Assembly: GCA_900754745.1 (NCBI GenBank)
Contig: CAAEEB010000069.1
Location: 1 to 52,142, forward strand
DNA: 52,142 nucleotides
Direction: 5' to 3'
Source: an uncultured Collinsella sp.
GTDB lineage: Bacteria; Actinomycetota; Coriobacteriia; Coriobacteriales; Coriobacteriaceae
This document shows positions 15,954-26,864 of this stretch, one piece after another. How positions within the stretch are numbered: the first letter of the stretch is position 1; every line of letters begins with the position of its first letter. The notes under the pieces were generated by a model, which was not told the DNA's origin, searched no databases, and saw only the letters and a list, made by a program, of their open reading frames with translations. A program made the position numbers and the translations under genes.

Positions 15954-16715
15954 CTAGATAAACAGCTCGCACTCCTTCCGCTCGGCACAGGCTTTACTCA
16001 ACATCTTGGTAGCCGCAGAGAGCATGACAGGATTTAGCCCACGCGCGCCCCGCGGGCATACAGACACACAGCGCATGCATGAAATGCAGGCCTTTTTGTC
16101 CACCCGCTTGGGGTCGTCTTTATCGATAGCGCCAACGGGACACGCTGCGCCGCAAGCCCCGCAGGCGGTGCACTCTTTTGTAGCCTTAGGCACCATACCG
16201 GTGCCCCCGGCCTTCTTATAGGGGCGATTGCCCGGAATAGCCGGCTCAGAAGCATCTCCTGCAGATATCTTTTGCTGAATCTGATTCGCAAACCCAGCGA
16301 GCTGCGCCGCGTCCTGTGGGTCTGGCCGACCGGCTGCAAACTGGCGAACAATAGAATGCTCGGCGATAGCTGAAACCGCCGCGATCACCCGAAAGCCCGC
16401 GCCCTTTGCCGCGTCCTCAAGCTCGACCAGCGTGTCCTCATACGCGCGGTTTCCGTAAACACAAACTAGAACCGCCTGCGCACCGTTTCCCCGCATCATA
16501 CCCAAGCGCTCCGCAGCCACAGCCGGGACTCGCCCGCCATACGAGGGCACCGCGATCACGGCCACATCCTCTTTTGTCATCGCAATCGCGCGAAAGCCAA
16601 GCCCGCTATCGGTCAAATCTACAGCAACGGTTTCCCCTTCTAACGCATTGGCAATGTAGTTAGATACCTTTTCCGTTCCGCCGGTCGGGCTAAACATGAT
16701 ATCGAATACCTTCAT
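15954..16715 (-). CDS. EFR1-type flavodoxin-ferredoxin protein
   Basis: A 253-aa electron-transfer protein with two parts. The N-terminal flavodoxin-like domain has the FMN phosphate loop SPTGGTEK (residues 9-16) and VPSYGGRVP (about 56-64). The C-terminal bacterial ferredoxin part has two [4Fe-4S] motifs, CTACGACGAACPVGAI and CISCMRCVSVCPRGA. This architecture is the EFR1 family, common in gut anaerobes. The start at 16715 follows GGGGAGG; the ORF extends 57 further codons upstream without any family similarity. The redox partner is unknown. Confidence 0.9.
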   Translation of the reverse strand: MKVFDIMFSPTGGTEKVSNYIANALEGETVAVDLTDSGLGFRAIAMTKEDVAVIAVPSYGGRVPAVAAERLGMMRGNGAQAVLVCVYGNRAYEDTLVELEDAAKGAGFRVIAAVSAIAEHSIVRQFAAGRPDPQDAAQLAGFANQIQQKISAGDASEPAIPGNRPYKKAGGTGMVPKATKECTACGACGAACPVGAIDKDDPKRVDKKACISCMRCVSVCPRGARGLNPVMLSAATKMLSKACAERKECELFI

Positions 16716-16839
16716 CGGATAATCCTCCCCTTTATGAACAAATGCCCGAAACATCCGCATGCCAAAACAGGTTACAACTTTCAAGATGCCCCGCGCGAAA
16801 CGCTCGCTCGACAGCATGTTCAAAGACGACCCGGGCGAC

Positions 16840-16872
16840 AAAAAAGGGGCCTCGCACAGGCGAGACCCCTTC
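16840..16872 (-). terminator. Terminator of glnN
   Basis: Stem AGGGGCCTCGC / GCGAGACCCCT (one mismatch) with six A before it on the plus strand, giving a T6 run on the minus strand. It begins about 25 bp after the glnN stop. Confidence 0.88.
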
Positions 16873-16895
16873 GAGCGCAAAATCAAACGCGTCTG

Positions 16896-18983
<2,088 letters not shown>

Positions 18984-19409
18984 ACGGAACTCCCTTCGTA
19001 TCGGCACCGCGTGAGAAGCGGTGTTGATTACTAACGAACGAGTCATAGCTTAGACTCGCCGTGTTTCCGCGACATTACCGTTATGTTGCTGTCGCGAAAC
19101 CAATCAATGAGGTTACCGCATCACAGCGGCGCTGCCGCCCTTAATGGCCAATCAACTGTATAAATTGCAGACCTCTCCCCATAGTTTAAGGGTAGTCAAT
19201 TTGGGATGGGGCTCTATTAACTGGTATTTCGCATCAAATACCATTCAATATAGCCCCATCCTAGATTGACCGCTCTGTTATAGGAAATGCCGATAGCAAA
19301 GCATTTTCGATTGGTATCCCCAAATAGCGAGTGAAACTCCACCGTGACACAGTGGTGCTGTAGAATCCTTAAAACACATCACACTATTGCGTATCTAAAG
19401 GAGCACGAT
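18984..19409. other. Divergent region between glnN and metF
   Basis: No gene. It holds a long imperfect inverted repeat (separate entry). The metF leader contains a small AAATGC/GCATTT stem near 19286. I looked for a SAM or T-box riboswitch in the metF leader and found no consensus core. Confidence 0.45.
19195..19270. repeat. 76-bp imperfect inverted repeat (MITE-like)
   Basis: Arms 19195-19229 and 19236-19270, 35 bp each with 5 mismatches, around a 6-base loop. The ends are GTCAAT and ATTGAC. It lies in the promoter region between the divergent glnN and metF. Confidence 0.7.
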
Positions 19410-20282
19410 ATGCGCGTCGACGAGGTTTTTAAGCAGGCAGCATCCCAGGGCACCGCACCCGTTTCGTTTGAGATGTTCCCGCCCAAGGGCGAGCTTACCC
19501 TCGACACGGCTCGCGAGGTGGCAGGCAATCTGTGCAAGCTTTCGCCGAGCTTTGTCTCGGTCACCTGCTCTGCCGGCGGCTCGGGCAACGGCGCCACCAC
19601 CGCCCCCATCGCACATATGATTACGAGCGAATTCGATACACCCTCGGTGGCACACCTTACCTGTGTGGGCCGCTTGCACGCCGATATCGCCGCCAAGATC
19701 GACGAGTATCGCACCGCCGGCGTTGAAAACATCCTGGCCCTGCGCGGCGATCTTCCCGCTGGCGCGACTGATGACGACAAGCCCGCCTCTGACTACGCCT
19801 ACGCCCGTGACCTCATCCCCGAGCTCGTCGACGCCGGCTTTTGCGTGGGAGCCGCGGCCTACCCCGAGGGCCACATTGCCTGCGAGGATCTCAACCTCTC
19901 GATCGAGCACCTCAAGCAAAAGCAAGACGCCGGCGCGAGCTTCTTTGTGACACAGCTCTTCTTTGATAACGAGTGCTTCTATCGCTTCCGCGAGCTTGCC
20001 GACAAGGCCGGCATCACCGTGCCCATTACTGCGGGCATCATGCCGTTTATGGGCAAGTCGCAGATCAGCCGCATGGTCTTTATGTGCGGCGCGTCGCTGC
20101 CCTCCCCCGTCATCAAGATCCTCGCCAAGTACGAGAACGACCCCGAGAGCCTGCAGGCAGCCGGTGTAGATTATGCTGCTCGTCAGCTTTGCGACCTTAA
20201 GGAGCACGGTGCCGACGGTCTGCACCTGTACACTATGAACCGTCCTGCAATCGCCGCGACCATTATGGAGCGCCTGGGGTAA
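19410..20282 (+). CDS. metF: 5,10-methylenetetrahydrofolate reductase
   Basis: Reduces methylene-THF to methyl-THF, the methyl donor for MetH. The 290-aa protein is a typical MetF TIM barrel with SFEMFPPKGE at residues 18-27 holding the catalytic Glu, the segment VSVTCSAGGSG, the flavin region LALRGDLP and FVTQLFFDN. AAAGGAG precedes the ATG at 19410; 22 upstream in-frame codons have no support. Its stop overlaps the next start by one base, making the first gene of a coupled met operon. Confidence 0.96.
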   Translation: MRVDEVFKQAASQGTAPVSFEMFPPKGELTLDTAREVAGNLCKLSPSFVSVTCSAGGSGNGATTAPIAHMITSEFDTPSVAHLTCVGRLHADIAAKIDEYRTAGVENILALRGDLPAGATDDDKPASDYAYARDLIPELVDAGFCVGAAAYPEGHIACEDLNLSIEHLKQKQDAGASFFVTQLFFDNECFYRFRELADKAGITVPITAGIMPFMGKSQISRMVFMCGASLPSPVIKILAKYENDPESLQAAGVDYAARQLCDLKEHGADGLHLYTMNRPAIAATIMERLG

Positions 20283-21070
20283 TGGAAAAACCGCACGTCG
20301 ATACAACCGTTGTTGAAGTGCCGGCCGACCTTGCGTCGCCGGCGCTTTACCGTATCGACGCTGCCCACCACCCTCGTGTCGACCGTGCCGAGATGCTGCG
20401 GTATCTGGGCTACGGCGGCCAGCAGATTGAGCCCGAACTGTCGCAGCGTATTGAGCTTGTCGTTGAGCGTCTGGAACTGGACATTGAGCCCCGTGGCGTG
20501 CGCCGTGTGTTTGCCGTCGATGCCGCAAGCGTCGACGAGCAGGGCGAGCCCTGCATCCGCTTGGTTGGCACTTATGTTGAACTGCGGGGTCGTGATATCT
20601 ATCGCCACCTTAAGGACGCCCGCTTTGCCGCGCTCATGGCATGTACCCTCGGCATGGAAGCCGAGCGTCGCCTGCGCACCACGGGAGCCCAGCAACCCCT
20701 GGAAGGCGCCGTGCTCGACGCCGCATGCTCTGCCTATGTGGAGGCCGCCGTCGAGCAGATGGACCAGCAGGTCAAGGCTGCAGCCGCTGCACACGGGCTC
20801 GCCGGCAACTGGCGCTTCAGTCCCGGCTATGGCGACTGCCCGCTCTCTGCCCAGCGCTCGATCGTGGATGCACTCAATGCCACGCGCCTCATTGGACTTA
20901 CCGTCACCCCCACCAGCCTGCTCATGCCCACCAAGAGCGTGACCGCTGTGATTGGTCTGTTCGACGGGGAAGTCCACGACGCCCAGAGCCGCCCCACCTG
21001 CAATATCTGCCGCATGCGCGAGCACTGTCGCTTCCGCGCCGCCCACACCACCTGCTATTCCAGCCATTAG
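20282..21070 (+). CDS. Methionine synthase reactivation (B12 activation) domain protein
   Basis: A 262-aa protein equivalent to the C-terminal activation domain of E. coli MetH, which binds SAM and re-methylates oxidised cobalamin. Diagnostic segments are RFSPGYGDCPLSAQRSI, TPTSLLMPTKSVTAVIG (family: lt.s.mm.PskSvsaviG), and a C-terminal Cys cluster C..C....C...........C (about residues 240-258) seen in stand-alone forms in anaerobes. It overlaps metF by one base and precedes the short metH by 9 bp, so all three are probably one operon, with the domain supplied in trans. Confidence 0.9.
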   Translation: MEKPHVDTTVVEVPADLASPALYRIDAAHHPRVDRAEMLRYLGYGGQQIEPELSQRIELVVERLELDIEPRGVRRVFAVDAASVDEQGEPCIRLVGTYVELRGRDIYRHLKDARFAALMACTLGMEAERRLRTTGAQQPLEGAVLDAACSAYVEAAVEQMDQQVKAAAAAHGLAGNWRFSPGYGDCPLSAQRSIVDALNATRLIGLTVTPTSLLMPTKSVTAVIGLFDGEVHDAQSRPTCNICRMREHCRFRAAHTTCYSSH

Positions 21071-21079
21071 GAGCCATCG

Positions 21080-23635
21080 ATGTTTACTCCGCTTATCACT
21101 CATGATCTGGACGGCGCCGCGCTGGCGGCGCCCGTTGATGCTGCCCGTCGTAATGGCGCTGCATACAAGACGCGCACGATCGACGACCTTTGCATTAAGG
21201 ACGATCGCCTGCGCGCCGCTATCGAGGGCACGGGACACCTGCTGTTCGACGGCGGCATGGGCACCATGCTGCAGGCGGCCGGCATGAAGGCCGGCGCCCT
21301 GCCCGAGCTGCTCAACTTTGAGGAGCCCCAGGTCATTACCGACATTCAGCGCCAATACGTCGAGGCCGGCTGCGACGTGATCACCGCCAACACCTTTGGC
21401 GCCAACGCCCACAAGCTCGACGGAGCCGCCACCGTGGCAGACGTCTTTGCCGCCGCTGTCGCCTGCGCCCGTGAGGCCGGCGCCCGCTACGTCGCCGGCG
21501 ACATCGGCCCCATCGGCGCGCTGCTGCGCCCCCTGGGCACCCTCAGCTTTGACGAGGCCTACGACCTCTTTGCCGAGGAGGTGCGCGCCGGCGTCGCTGC
21601 GGACGTCGACCTCTTTATTATCGAGACTATGACCGACCTGGCCGAGATCAAGGCGGCGGTCCTCGCCTGCCGCGAGAACTCCAACCTGCCCGTCTTTGCC
21701 ACCATGACCTTTGAGGAAGACGGCCGCACCTTCTTGGGCACGAGCCCCGAGGTCGCCGCCATCACTCTCGACGCCATCGGCGCCGACGTCCTTGGCATCA
21801 ACTGCAGCCAGGGCCCGGCCGAGCTCCGAGGACTCGCCGCGCGTATGCTCACCGTCACCGATAAGCCCGTTATGGTGCAGGCCAATGCGGGACTGCCCCG
21901 CGTGGACGATGACGGCAATACCGTCTTTGATATCCAGGCACCCGAGTACGCCAAGGCCGTCGCCGGCATGATTGAGGACGGCGTGAGCGTCGTCGGCGGA
22001 TGCTGCGGTACCACGCCGGCGCACATGGCGGCACTTCGTACCCTCATCGACAACCACACGCCCAGCCCGCGTCACCGCAAGCCCAGCATGTCGGTCACGA
22101 GCGCCCAGACGGTCGTGGACCTCCCCTGCGACGGCCACAAGATCGCCGTCATCGGCGAGCGCATCAACCCCACCGGCAAAAAGCGCCTGCAGCAGGCCCT
22201 ACGCGACGGCGACCTGGACTACGTCGTGAGCCAGGGCATCAGCCAGCAGGAGCAGGGCGCCGACATCCTGGACGTCAACGTGGGCCTGCCCGAAATCGAC
22301 GAGGTCAAGATCATCCAGCAGGCAACCGAGCAGCTCCAGGGCTCCACGCTTCTGCCCCTGCAGATCGACTCCACCGACCCCGCCGCCGTCGAGGCCGCCG
22401 TGCGCCGCTACGCTGGCAAGCCCATCATCAACTCGGTCAACGGCAAGCAGCAGATCATGGACGAGATCTTCCCGCTGGTCGCCCACTACGGCACTAACGT
22501 CGTCGGCCTCACACTCGACGAGGGCGGCATCCCCGATACCGCCGAGGCCCGCTTTGCCATCGCCGAGCGCATCGTGGCCGAGGCCGCCCGTTACGGCATC
22601 GGCCCGGACCGCATCCTCATCGACTGCTTGGTCATGACTGCCTCGACCAACCAGCGTCAGGCCGAGCAGATCCTGCGCGCCATGTCTATGTGCAAGGAGC
22701 GCCTGGGCGTTAAATGCGCGCTCGGCGTGTCGAACATCAGCTTTGGCCTGCCCGCCCGTCCGCTGCTGGGTTCGGTCTTTTTGGCCGCCGCCTTTGGCGC
22801 AGGTCTGGACGCCCCCATCATGAACCCTGGCTCCAAGCGCTTTATGGACACCGTCTACAGCTATCGCGTGTTGAGCGTCGAGGATGAGGGCTCGACCGGA
22901 TACATCGAGCGCTACGCCGGCTGGACTGACCCGTACAAGATCGCGGCAAACCCGGCAGCAGCCCAAGCTGCCTCGAGCGATGCCGTGCCTGCCGCAGGCA
23001 CCACCGCAAGCGCCGACGACGATCCCATCCGCCACATGGTCGTCTCGGGCCGTAAGGGCGAGATCGCGGCCGAGACCGAGCACTTGCTGGCCGACCATGA
23101 CGCCATGGACCTCATCAACAACCACTTTATCCCCGCCCTCGACGAGGTCGGTGTCCTCTTTGACCAGGGCAAGTTCTTCCTGCCGCAGCTCATGGCCTCG
23201 GCCGAGGCCGCGCGCGTGGGCTTCGATACCATCAAGCGCCTGATGCCCGCCGGCGAAATTGCTGACAAGGGCAAGATCTGTGTGGCCACCGTCAAGGGCG
23301 ACATCCACGATATTGGCAAGAATATCGTCAAGATGCTGCTCGATAACTACGGCTACACCGTCTTTGACCTGGGCCGCGATGTCGATCCGCAAGAGGTGCT
23401 CAAGACCGTAAAGGAGCGCGACATTAAACTCGTCGGTCTCTCGGCGCTTATGACCACCACCGTCGTCGCCATGGAGGAAACCATCAAGTTGCTCCATGCC
23501 GAGGTTCCGGGCGTCAAGATCATCGTGGGCGGCGCCGTGCTCACCCCCGAATACGCCAAGCAGATCGGCGCGGACTACTACGCCAAGGACGCCGCCGAGA
23601 GCGCGCGTATCGCCGAAGAGGTCTTTGGCCGGTAA
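21080..23635 (+). CDS. metH: Cobalamin-dependent methionine synthase (short form)
   Basis: Transfers the methyl group of methyl-THF to homocysteine through cobalamin. At 851 aa it lacks the activation domain found in the 1,200-aa E. coli enzyme; that domain is the preceding gene. The order is: N-terminal extension of about 50 residues, homocysteine/Zn domain (zinc Cys in GINCSQGP and GGCCGTTPAHM), pterin-binding domain from GERINPTGKK (about residue 355), cobalamin cap (about 650-730), and the cobalamin-binding domain with DIHDIGKNIV (about 738). A good AGGAG site precedes the ATG. The unusual N-terminal extension may not be a foreign domain. Confidence 0.95.
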   Translation: MFTPLITHDLDGAALAAPVDAARRNGAAYKTRTIDDLCIKDDRLRAAIEGTGHLLFDGGMGTMLQAAGMKAGALPELLNFEEPQVITDIQRQYVEAGCDVITANTFGANAHKLDGAATVADVFAAAVACAREAGARYVAGDIGPIGALLRPLGTLSFDEAYDLFAEEVRAGVAADVDLFIIETMTDLAEIKAAVLACRENSNLPVFATMTFEEDGRTFLGTSPEVAAITLDAIGADVLGINCSQGPAELRGLAARMLTVTDKPVMVQANAGLPRVDDDGNTVFDIQAPEYAKAVAGMIEDGVSVVGGCCGTTPAHMAALRTLIDNHTPSPRHRKPSMSVTSAQTVVDLPCDGHKIAVIGERINPTGKKRLQQALRDGDLDYVVSQGISQQEQGADILDVNVGLPEIDEVKIIQQATEQLQGSTLLPLQIDSTDPAAVEAAVRRYAGKPIINSVNGKQQIMDEIFPLVAHYGTNVVGLTLDEGGIPDTAEARFAIAERIVAEAARYGIGPDRILIDCLVMTASTNQRQAEQILRAMSMCKERLGVKCALGVSNISFGLPARPLLGSVFLAAAFGAGLDAPIMNPGSKRFMDTVYSYRVLSVEDEGSTGYIERYAGWTDPYKIAANPAAAQAASSDAVPAAGTTASADDDPIRHMVVSGRKGEIAAETEHLLADHDAMDLINNHFIPALDEVGVLFDQGKFFLPQLMASAEAARVGFDTIKRLMPAGEIADKGKICVATVKGDIHDIGKNIVKMLLDNYGYTVFDLGRDVDPQEVLKTVKERDIKLVGLSALMTTTVVAMEETIKLLHAEVPGVKIIVGGAVLTPEYAKQIGADYYAKDAAESARIAEEVFGR

Positions 23636-23660
23636 CACAACGGAAACAACCCCGCACCAA

Positions 23661-23698
23661 AACGTGCCGCATGTGCCACTTGGCGCGTGCGGCACGTT
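23661..23698 (+). terminator. Hairpin after metH
   Basis: Perfect 11-bp arms AACGTGCCGCA (23661-23671) and TGCGGCACGTT (23688-23698). No real T-run follows, so it may attenuate rather than fully stop transcription into the next gene. Confidence 0.6.
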
Positions 23699-23743
23699 AG
23701 AATAGATGGGACTATGCTCGTTTTGGCAGATAGGAGCGCAAGG

Positions 23744-25108
23744 ATGGCGATCACGCCTGCAGAAATCGCGGAAACCCGCGGCATGGTTGAGGAGCAGAAC
23801 CTCGACATCAGGACCATCACCATGGGTGTTTCACTCATGGGTTGCGGTGACGAGAACCTCGACCGCATGTGCACGAAGATCTACGACCACGTGACGCACA
23901 CGGCTGAACACTTGGTCGAGACCGCCGAGAACCTCGAGCGCGAGTACGGTATCCCCATCGTCAACAAGCGCGTTTCCGTCACCCCGGTGGCGCAGATCGC
24001 CGCCTGCTGCAAGGATGAGGACCTCACCCCCATCGCGCATGCCCTCGACCGTGCAGCCGAGACCCTCGGCATCGACTACCTGGGCGGCTTCTCCGCGCTC
24101 GTCCAGAAGGGCATCGGCGACGCCGACCGCCGCGTTATCCAGTCCATTCCGCAGGCGCTCGCCACCACGAGCCGCGTCTGCTCCAGCGTCAACGTCGCCA
24201 GCCTGCGTGCCGGCATCAACATGGACGCCGTGCTCATGGCCGCCCAGACCATCATCGACGCCGCCAAGCTCACGGCCGACCAGGACTCCGTCGGCGCATC
24301 TAAGTTTGTCTGCTTTGCCAACATGGTCGAGGACTCCCCGTTTATGGCGGGCGCTGTCCACGGCGGCGGCGAGGCCGACGCCGTCATCAACGTTGGCGTC
24401 TCGGGCCCCGGCGTTATGGCCGCGGCCCTGGAGAAGCTCCCCGACTCCGCCTCGATGATGGAGGTCGCCGAGAAGATCAAGCAGACCGCCTTTAAGATCA
24501 CCCGTGCCGGCGAGCTCATGAGCCGCGAGGCCGCCCATCGCCTGGGTGTCGAGAAGGGCATCGTCGACCTGTCGCTGGCACCTACGCCCGCCATTGGCGA
24601 CTCCGTTGCCCGCATCCTCGAGATCATCGGCGTGGGCACCTGCGGCGGCCCGGGCACGACCTGCGCGCTCGCCATGCTCAACGATGCCGTCAAGAAGGGC
24701 GGCGTCATGGCCAGCTCCAGCGTGGGCGGCCTCTCGGGCGCTTTCATCCCCGTGTCCGAGGATGCCGGCATGATCGCCGCCGTCGAGGCTGGCGCGCTTT
24801 CGCTCGAGAAACTCGAGGCCATGACCTGCGTGTGCTCCGTTGGCTTGGACATGATCGCCATCCCCGGTGACACCCCGGTCGAGACCATCGCCGGCATCAT
24901 CGCCGACGAGATGGCTATCGGCGTCATCAACAACAAGACCACGGCCGTCCGCGTGATCCCGGCCATCGGCAAGGGCGTGGGCGACTGCGTCGAGTACGGC
25001 GGCCTGTTTGGCCGTGCGCCCATCATGCCGGTGAACCCCAACGCCGGCACCGTGCTTGCCCACCGCGGTGGACGCTTCCCGGCACCGCTGAACTCGCTGA
25101 AGAACTAG
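23744..25108 (+). CDS. UPF0210 (DUF711) / PFL-like family protein
   Basis: A 454-aa protein of the UPF0210 family, structurally related to pyruvate formate-lyase-like proteins but of unknown function. The family N-terminus is present: [20 protein letters not shown]. Other conserved parts are [32 protein letters not shown] and [20 protein letters not shown]. The start at 23744 was chosen over the ORF start at 23687 because the family begins near there and an AGGAGCGCAAGG stretch precedes it. In many genomes a small ACT protein (UPF0237) lies immediately upstream; it is absent here. Confidence 0.92.
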   Translation: MAITPAEIAETRGMVEEQNLDIRTITMGVSLMGCGDENLDRMCTKIYDHVTHTAEHLVETAENLEREYGIPIVNKRVSVTPVAQIAACCKDEDLTPIAHALDRAAETLGIDYLGGFSALVQKGIGDADRRVIQSIPQALATTSRVCSSVNVASLRAGINMDAVLMAAQTIIDAAKLTADQDSVGASKFVCFANMVEDSPFMAGAVHGGGEADAVINVGVSGPGVMAAALEKLPDSASMMEVAEKIKQTAFKITRAGELMSREAAHRLGVEKGIVDLSLAPTPAIGDSVARILEIIGVGTCGGPGTTCALAMLNDAVKKGGVMASSSVGGLSGAFIPVSEDAGMIAAVEAGALSLEKLEAMTCVCSVGLDMIAIPGDTPVETIAGIIADEMAIGVINNKTTAVRVIPAIGKGVGDCVEYGGLFGRAPIMPVNPNAGTVLAHRGGRFPAPLNSLKN

Positions 25109-25125
25109 CTGAGGGGTTCGGGCGA

Positions 25126-25259
25126 GGAGCCCCGGGGAGGGCAAATATATAAGGTCGCCTGCTCGGACAGTCCTGACTCGCACGGAGAGCACATTAAGTG
25201 CTCTCCGGCTCGTGCGGAACTCGCGATCGACCTTATATATTTGCCCTCCCCGGGGCTCC
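25126..25259. repeat. 134-bp nested palindrome
   Basis: Outer arms 25126-25157 and 25228-25259 are a perfect 32-bp inverted repeat, GC-rich outside and AT-rich inside. Within the loop a perfect 10-bp stem CGGAGAGCAC/GTGCTCTCCG (25183-25192, 25198-25207) encloses a 5-base loop. It begins 17 bp after the stop of the UPF0210 gene. It has no coding content and no clear target-site duplication. Confidence 0.9.
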
Positions 25260-25424
25260 CGCACAGCGGGACCTCAGTTGGGTTCTGTCCCGGTTGCAGT
25301 TGCTTCGCTCCTGCACCACTTGGCTGGTGCGGCGGTTTGGCGTTGGATCGGTTCTTTCTGATATATGCTGGTTGCGGCTCTTCTTTTGGGAGGAGTCGCT
25401 TTTTTGTTGCTAGGAGGTTGACCC

Positions 25425-26312
25425 GTGGTTGATGGGGATGCTCGCTCTGAGCTGCTTTCTGCTGATTGGAATGGCGAATGGATGCGCCTGCAGGCCGCGC
25501 GGCATCGGGCTGATGATTCTTTTGAGTGGGATAAAAGGGCTCGGCATTTTCGGCCGCTTGAGACTGCTCCGTATGCTCGGGATTTTATGAAGCTGTTAGC
25601 GCTTGAGCCTGGTGAGTCGGTGCTTGATATGGGGTGTGGGGCTGGGTCGATTGCTATTCCGCTTGCTCAGGCTGGGCATCCCGTGATTGCTGCTGACTTT
25701 TCCCCTGCTATGTTGGGCACGCTTGATGCTGGCATTGAGTACTATGGGCTCGAGGATCGCATTACACCGCTTGAGCTTGCTTGGGATGATGACTGGGATT
25801 TGGTTGGACCGGTCGCGAAAGCGGTAGATGTTGCCTTTGCCAGTCGCTCTGTCACCACGACCAACCTTAAAGGCGCGCTTGCCAAGCTTGATCGTACGGC
25901 TCGTCGGCGTTGTGCTGTCACGATGGTTGCCAACTCCAGCCCGCGCTATGACCTGCACTTGATGAATGCCATCGGTGCCTCGGTTACCTGCAGTAATGGC
26001 TTTGTGTATGCCTTTAATATCCTCATTCAGATGGGTGCCCTGCCGCAGGTTACGTACTTTGAATCACCTCGTCGCGATACCTTCGATAGCCTTGAGGCAG
26101 GTGTGGCGGACTTCTCCCGCATGCTCGAGCATGGTAACGAGGATAAAAACGATCGCCTGCGCGATTACATTGCCCGACACATGATTGAGAACCCCCATGC
26201 CGGTGAGCCGGGCTCCAAGGGCGTGCCGCAGGGACGCTACATGCTCGATCATGTCCGCAAGGTCCGATGGGCGTTTATTGCATGGGAGCCGGTCTCTTCG
26301 GGCCGTCCATAG
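25425..26312 (+). CDS. Class I SAM-dependent methyltransferase
   Basis: A 295-aa methyltransferase; the substrate is not recognisable. Motif I SVLDMGCGAGSIAIPLAQAGHPVIAADFS (about 65-93) is textbook, and motif II is replaced by KAVDVAFASRSV. The GTG start at 25425 has TAGGAGGT 8 bp before it. Codon use is unlike the neighbours: many T-ending codons (GCT, GAT, CGG, TTT) in the first 400 bases, where the rest of the window strongly prefers C or G. Transfer from a lower-GC source is plausible. It follows the 134-bp nested palindrome. Confidence 0.88.
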   Translation: MVDGDARSELLSADWNGEWMRLQAARHRADDSFEWDKRARHFRPLETAPYARDFMKLLALEPGESVLDMGCGAGSIAIPLAQAGHPVIAADFSPAMLGTLDAGIEYYGLEDRITPLELAWDDDWDLVGPVAKAVDVAFASRSVTTTNLKGALAKLDRTARRRCAVTMVANSSPRYDLHLMNAIGASVTCSNGFVYAFNILIQMGALPQVTYFESPRRDTFDSLEAGVADFSRMLEHGNEDKNDRLRDYIARHMIENPHAGEPGSKGVPQGRYMLDHVRKVRWAFIAWEPVSSGRP

Positions 26313-26494
26313 ACCGCTTTTGGCCGCCGCACGCGTCCGCCTGTAACCCGCACTGTTCTCCCGCTCGGCATCCGCATTCTTTTTGAACTGGGCAAACGCG
26401 CTCCACACCGCGCCGTTCCTGCGCTATCGTGGGACAGCTCACGTAGATTAAGGCCCCGTCGCGGGGCGCCCCATAACATAGAAAGCGAGAACCC

Positions 26495-26794
26495 ATGGCA
26501 CTGACAGGAGCACAGGTCAAGCAGCTTCGCAGCCTGGCCCATCACCTCAACCCCGCCATCATCATCGGCAAGTCCGACGTCAACGAGGGCACCGTCGAGC
26601 AGACGGTCGCCTATCTGGAGAAGCATGAGCTCGTTAAGTGCTCCGTGCTCGATGGCTCCAGCCTTTCCGCCCGCGAGGCCGCCGAGGAGCTCGCCGAGCG
26701 CTCCCACGCCGAGGTCGTCCAGGTTATCGGCCGCAAGTTCTCGCTGTATCGCGAGTCCTCGCGCAAGGACATCGAGAAGATCAAGCTCGTCTAA
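26495..26794 (+). CDS. yhbY: YhbY-family ribosome-associated RNA-binding protein
   Basis: A 99-aa CRM-domain protein that binds pre-50S particles. Family features are LTGAQVKQLRSLAHHLNPAIIIGKSDVNEGTV, a GLNP-like turn, and the C-terminal VQVIGRKFSLYRES. The length is right. The ribosome site is weak. It is monocistronic with a strong terminator. Confidence 0.94.
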   Translation: MALTGAQVKQLRSLAHHLNPAIIIGKSDVNEGTVEQTVAYLEKHELVKCSVLDGSSLSAREAAEELAERSHAEVVQVIGRKFSLYRESSRKDIEKIKLV

Positions 26795-26832
26795 GAGCCA
26801 ACAATCCGGCAAGCCAACATTAAGCAAGCCTG

Positions 26833-26864
26833 CGGGCGTCCGAGCAATTCGGACGCCCGTTTTT
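26833..26864 (+). terminator. Terminator of yhbY
   Basis: Perfect 10-bp arms CGGGCGTCCG (26833-26842) and CGGACGCCCG (26850-26859) followed by five T. It overlaps the stop codon of the regulator on the opposite strand. Confidence 0.92.

Noticed and set aside
19271..19409. SAM riboswitch before metF
   Set aside because: No SAM-I, SAM-II or SAM-IV core sequence could be found in the leader.
20183..22138. Minus-strand ORF of 651 aa over metF/metH
   Set aside because: Antisense to three well-supported met genes, with no motifs of its own.
22199..23695. Minus-strand ORF of 498 aa over metH
   Set aside because: Antisense shadow of metH with the usual His/Asp/Gly-rich bias.
25198..25413. 71-aa ORF starting in the nested palindrome
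   Set aside because: Its N-terminus lies inside the palindrome arm, and there is no ribosome site.
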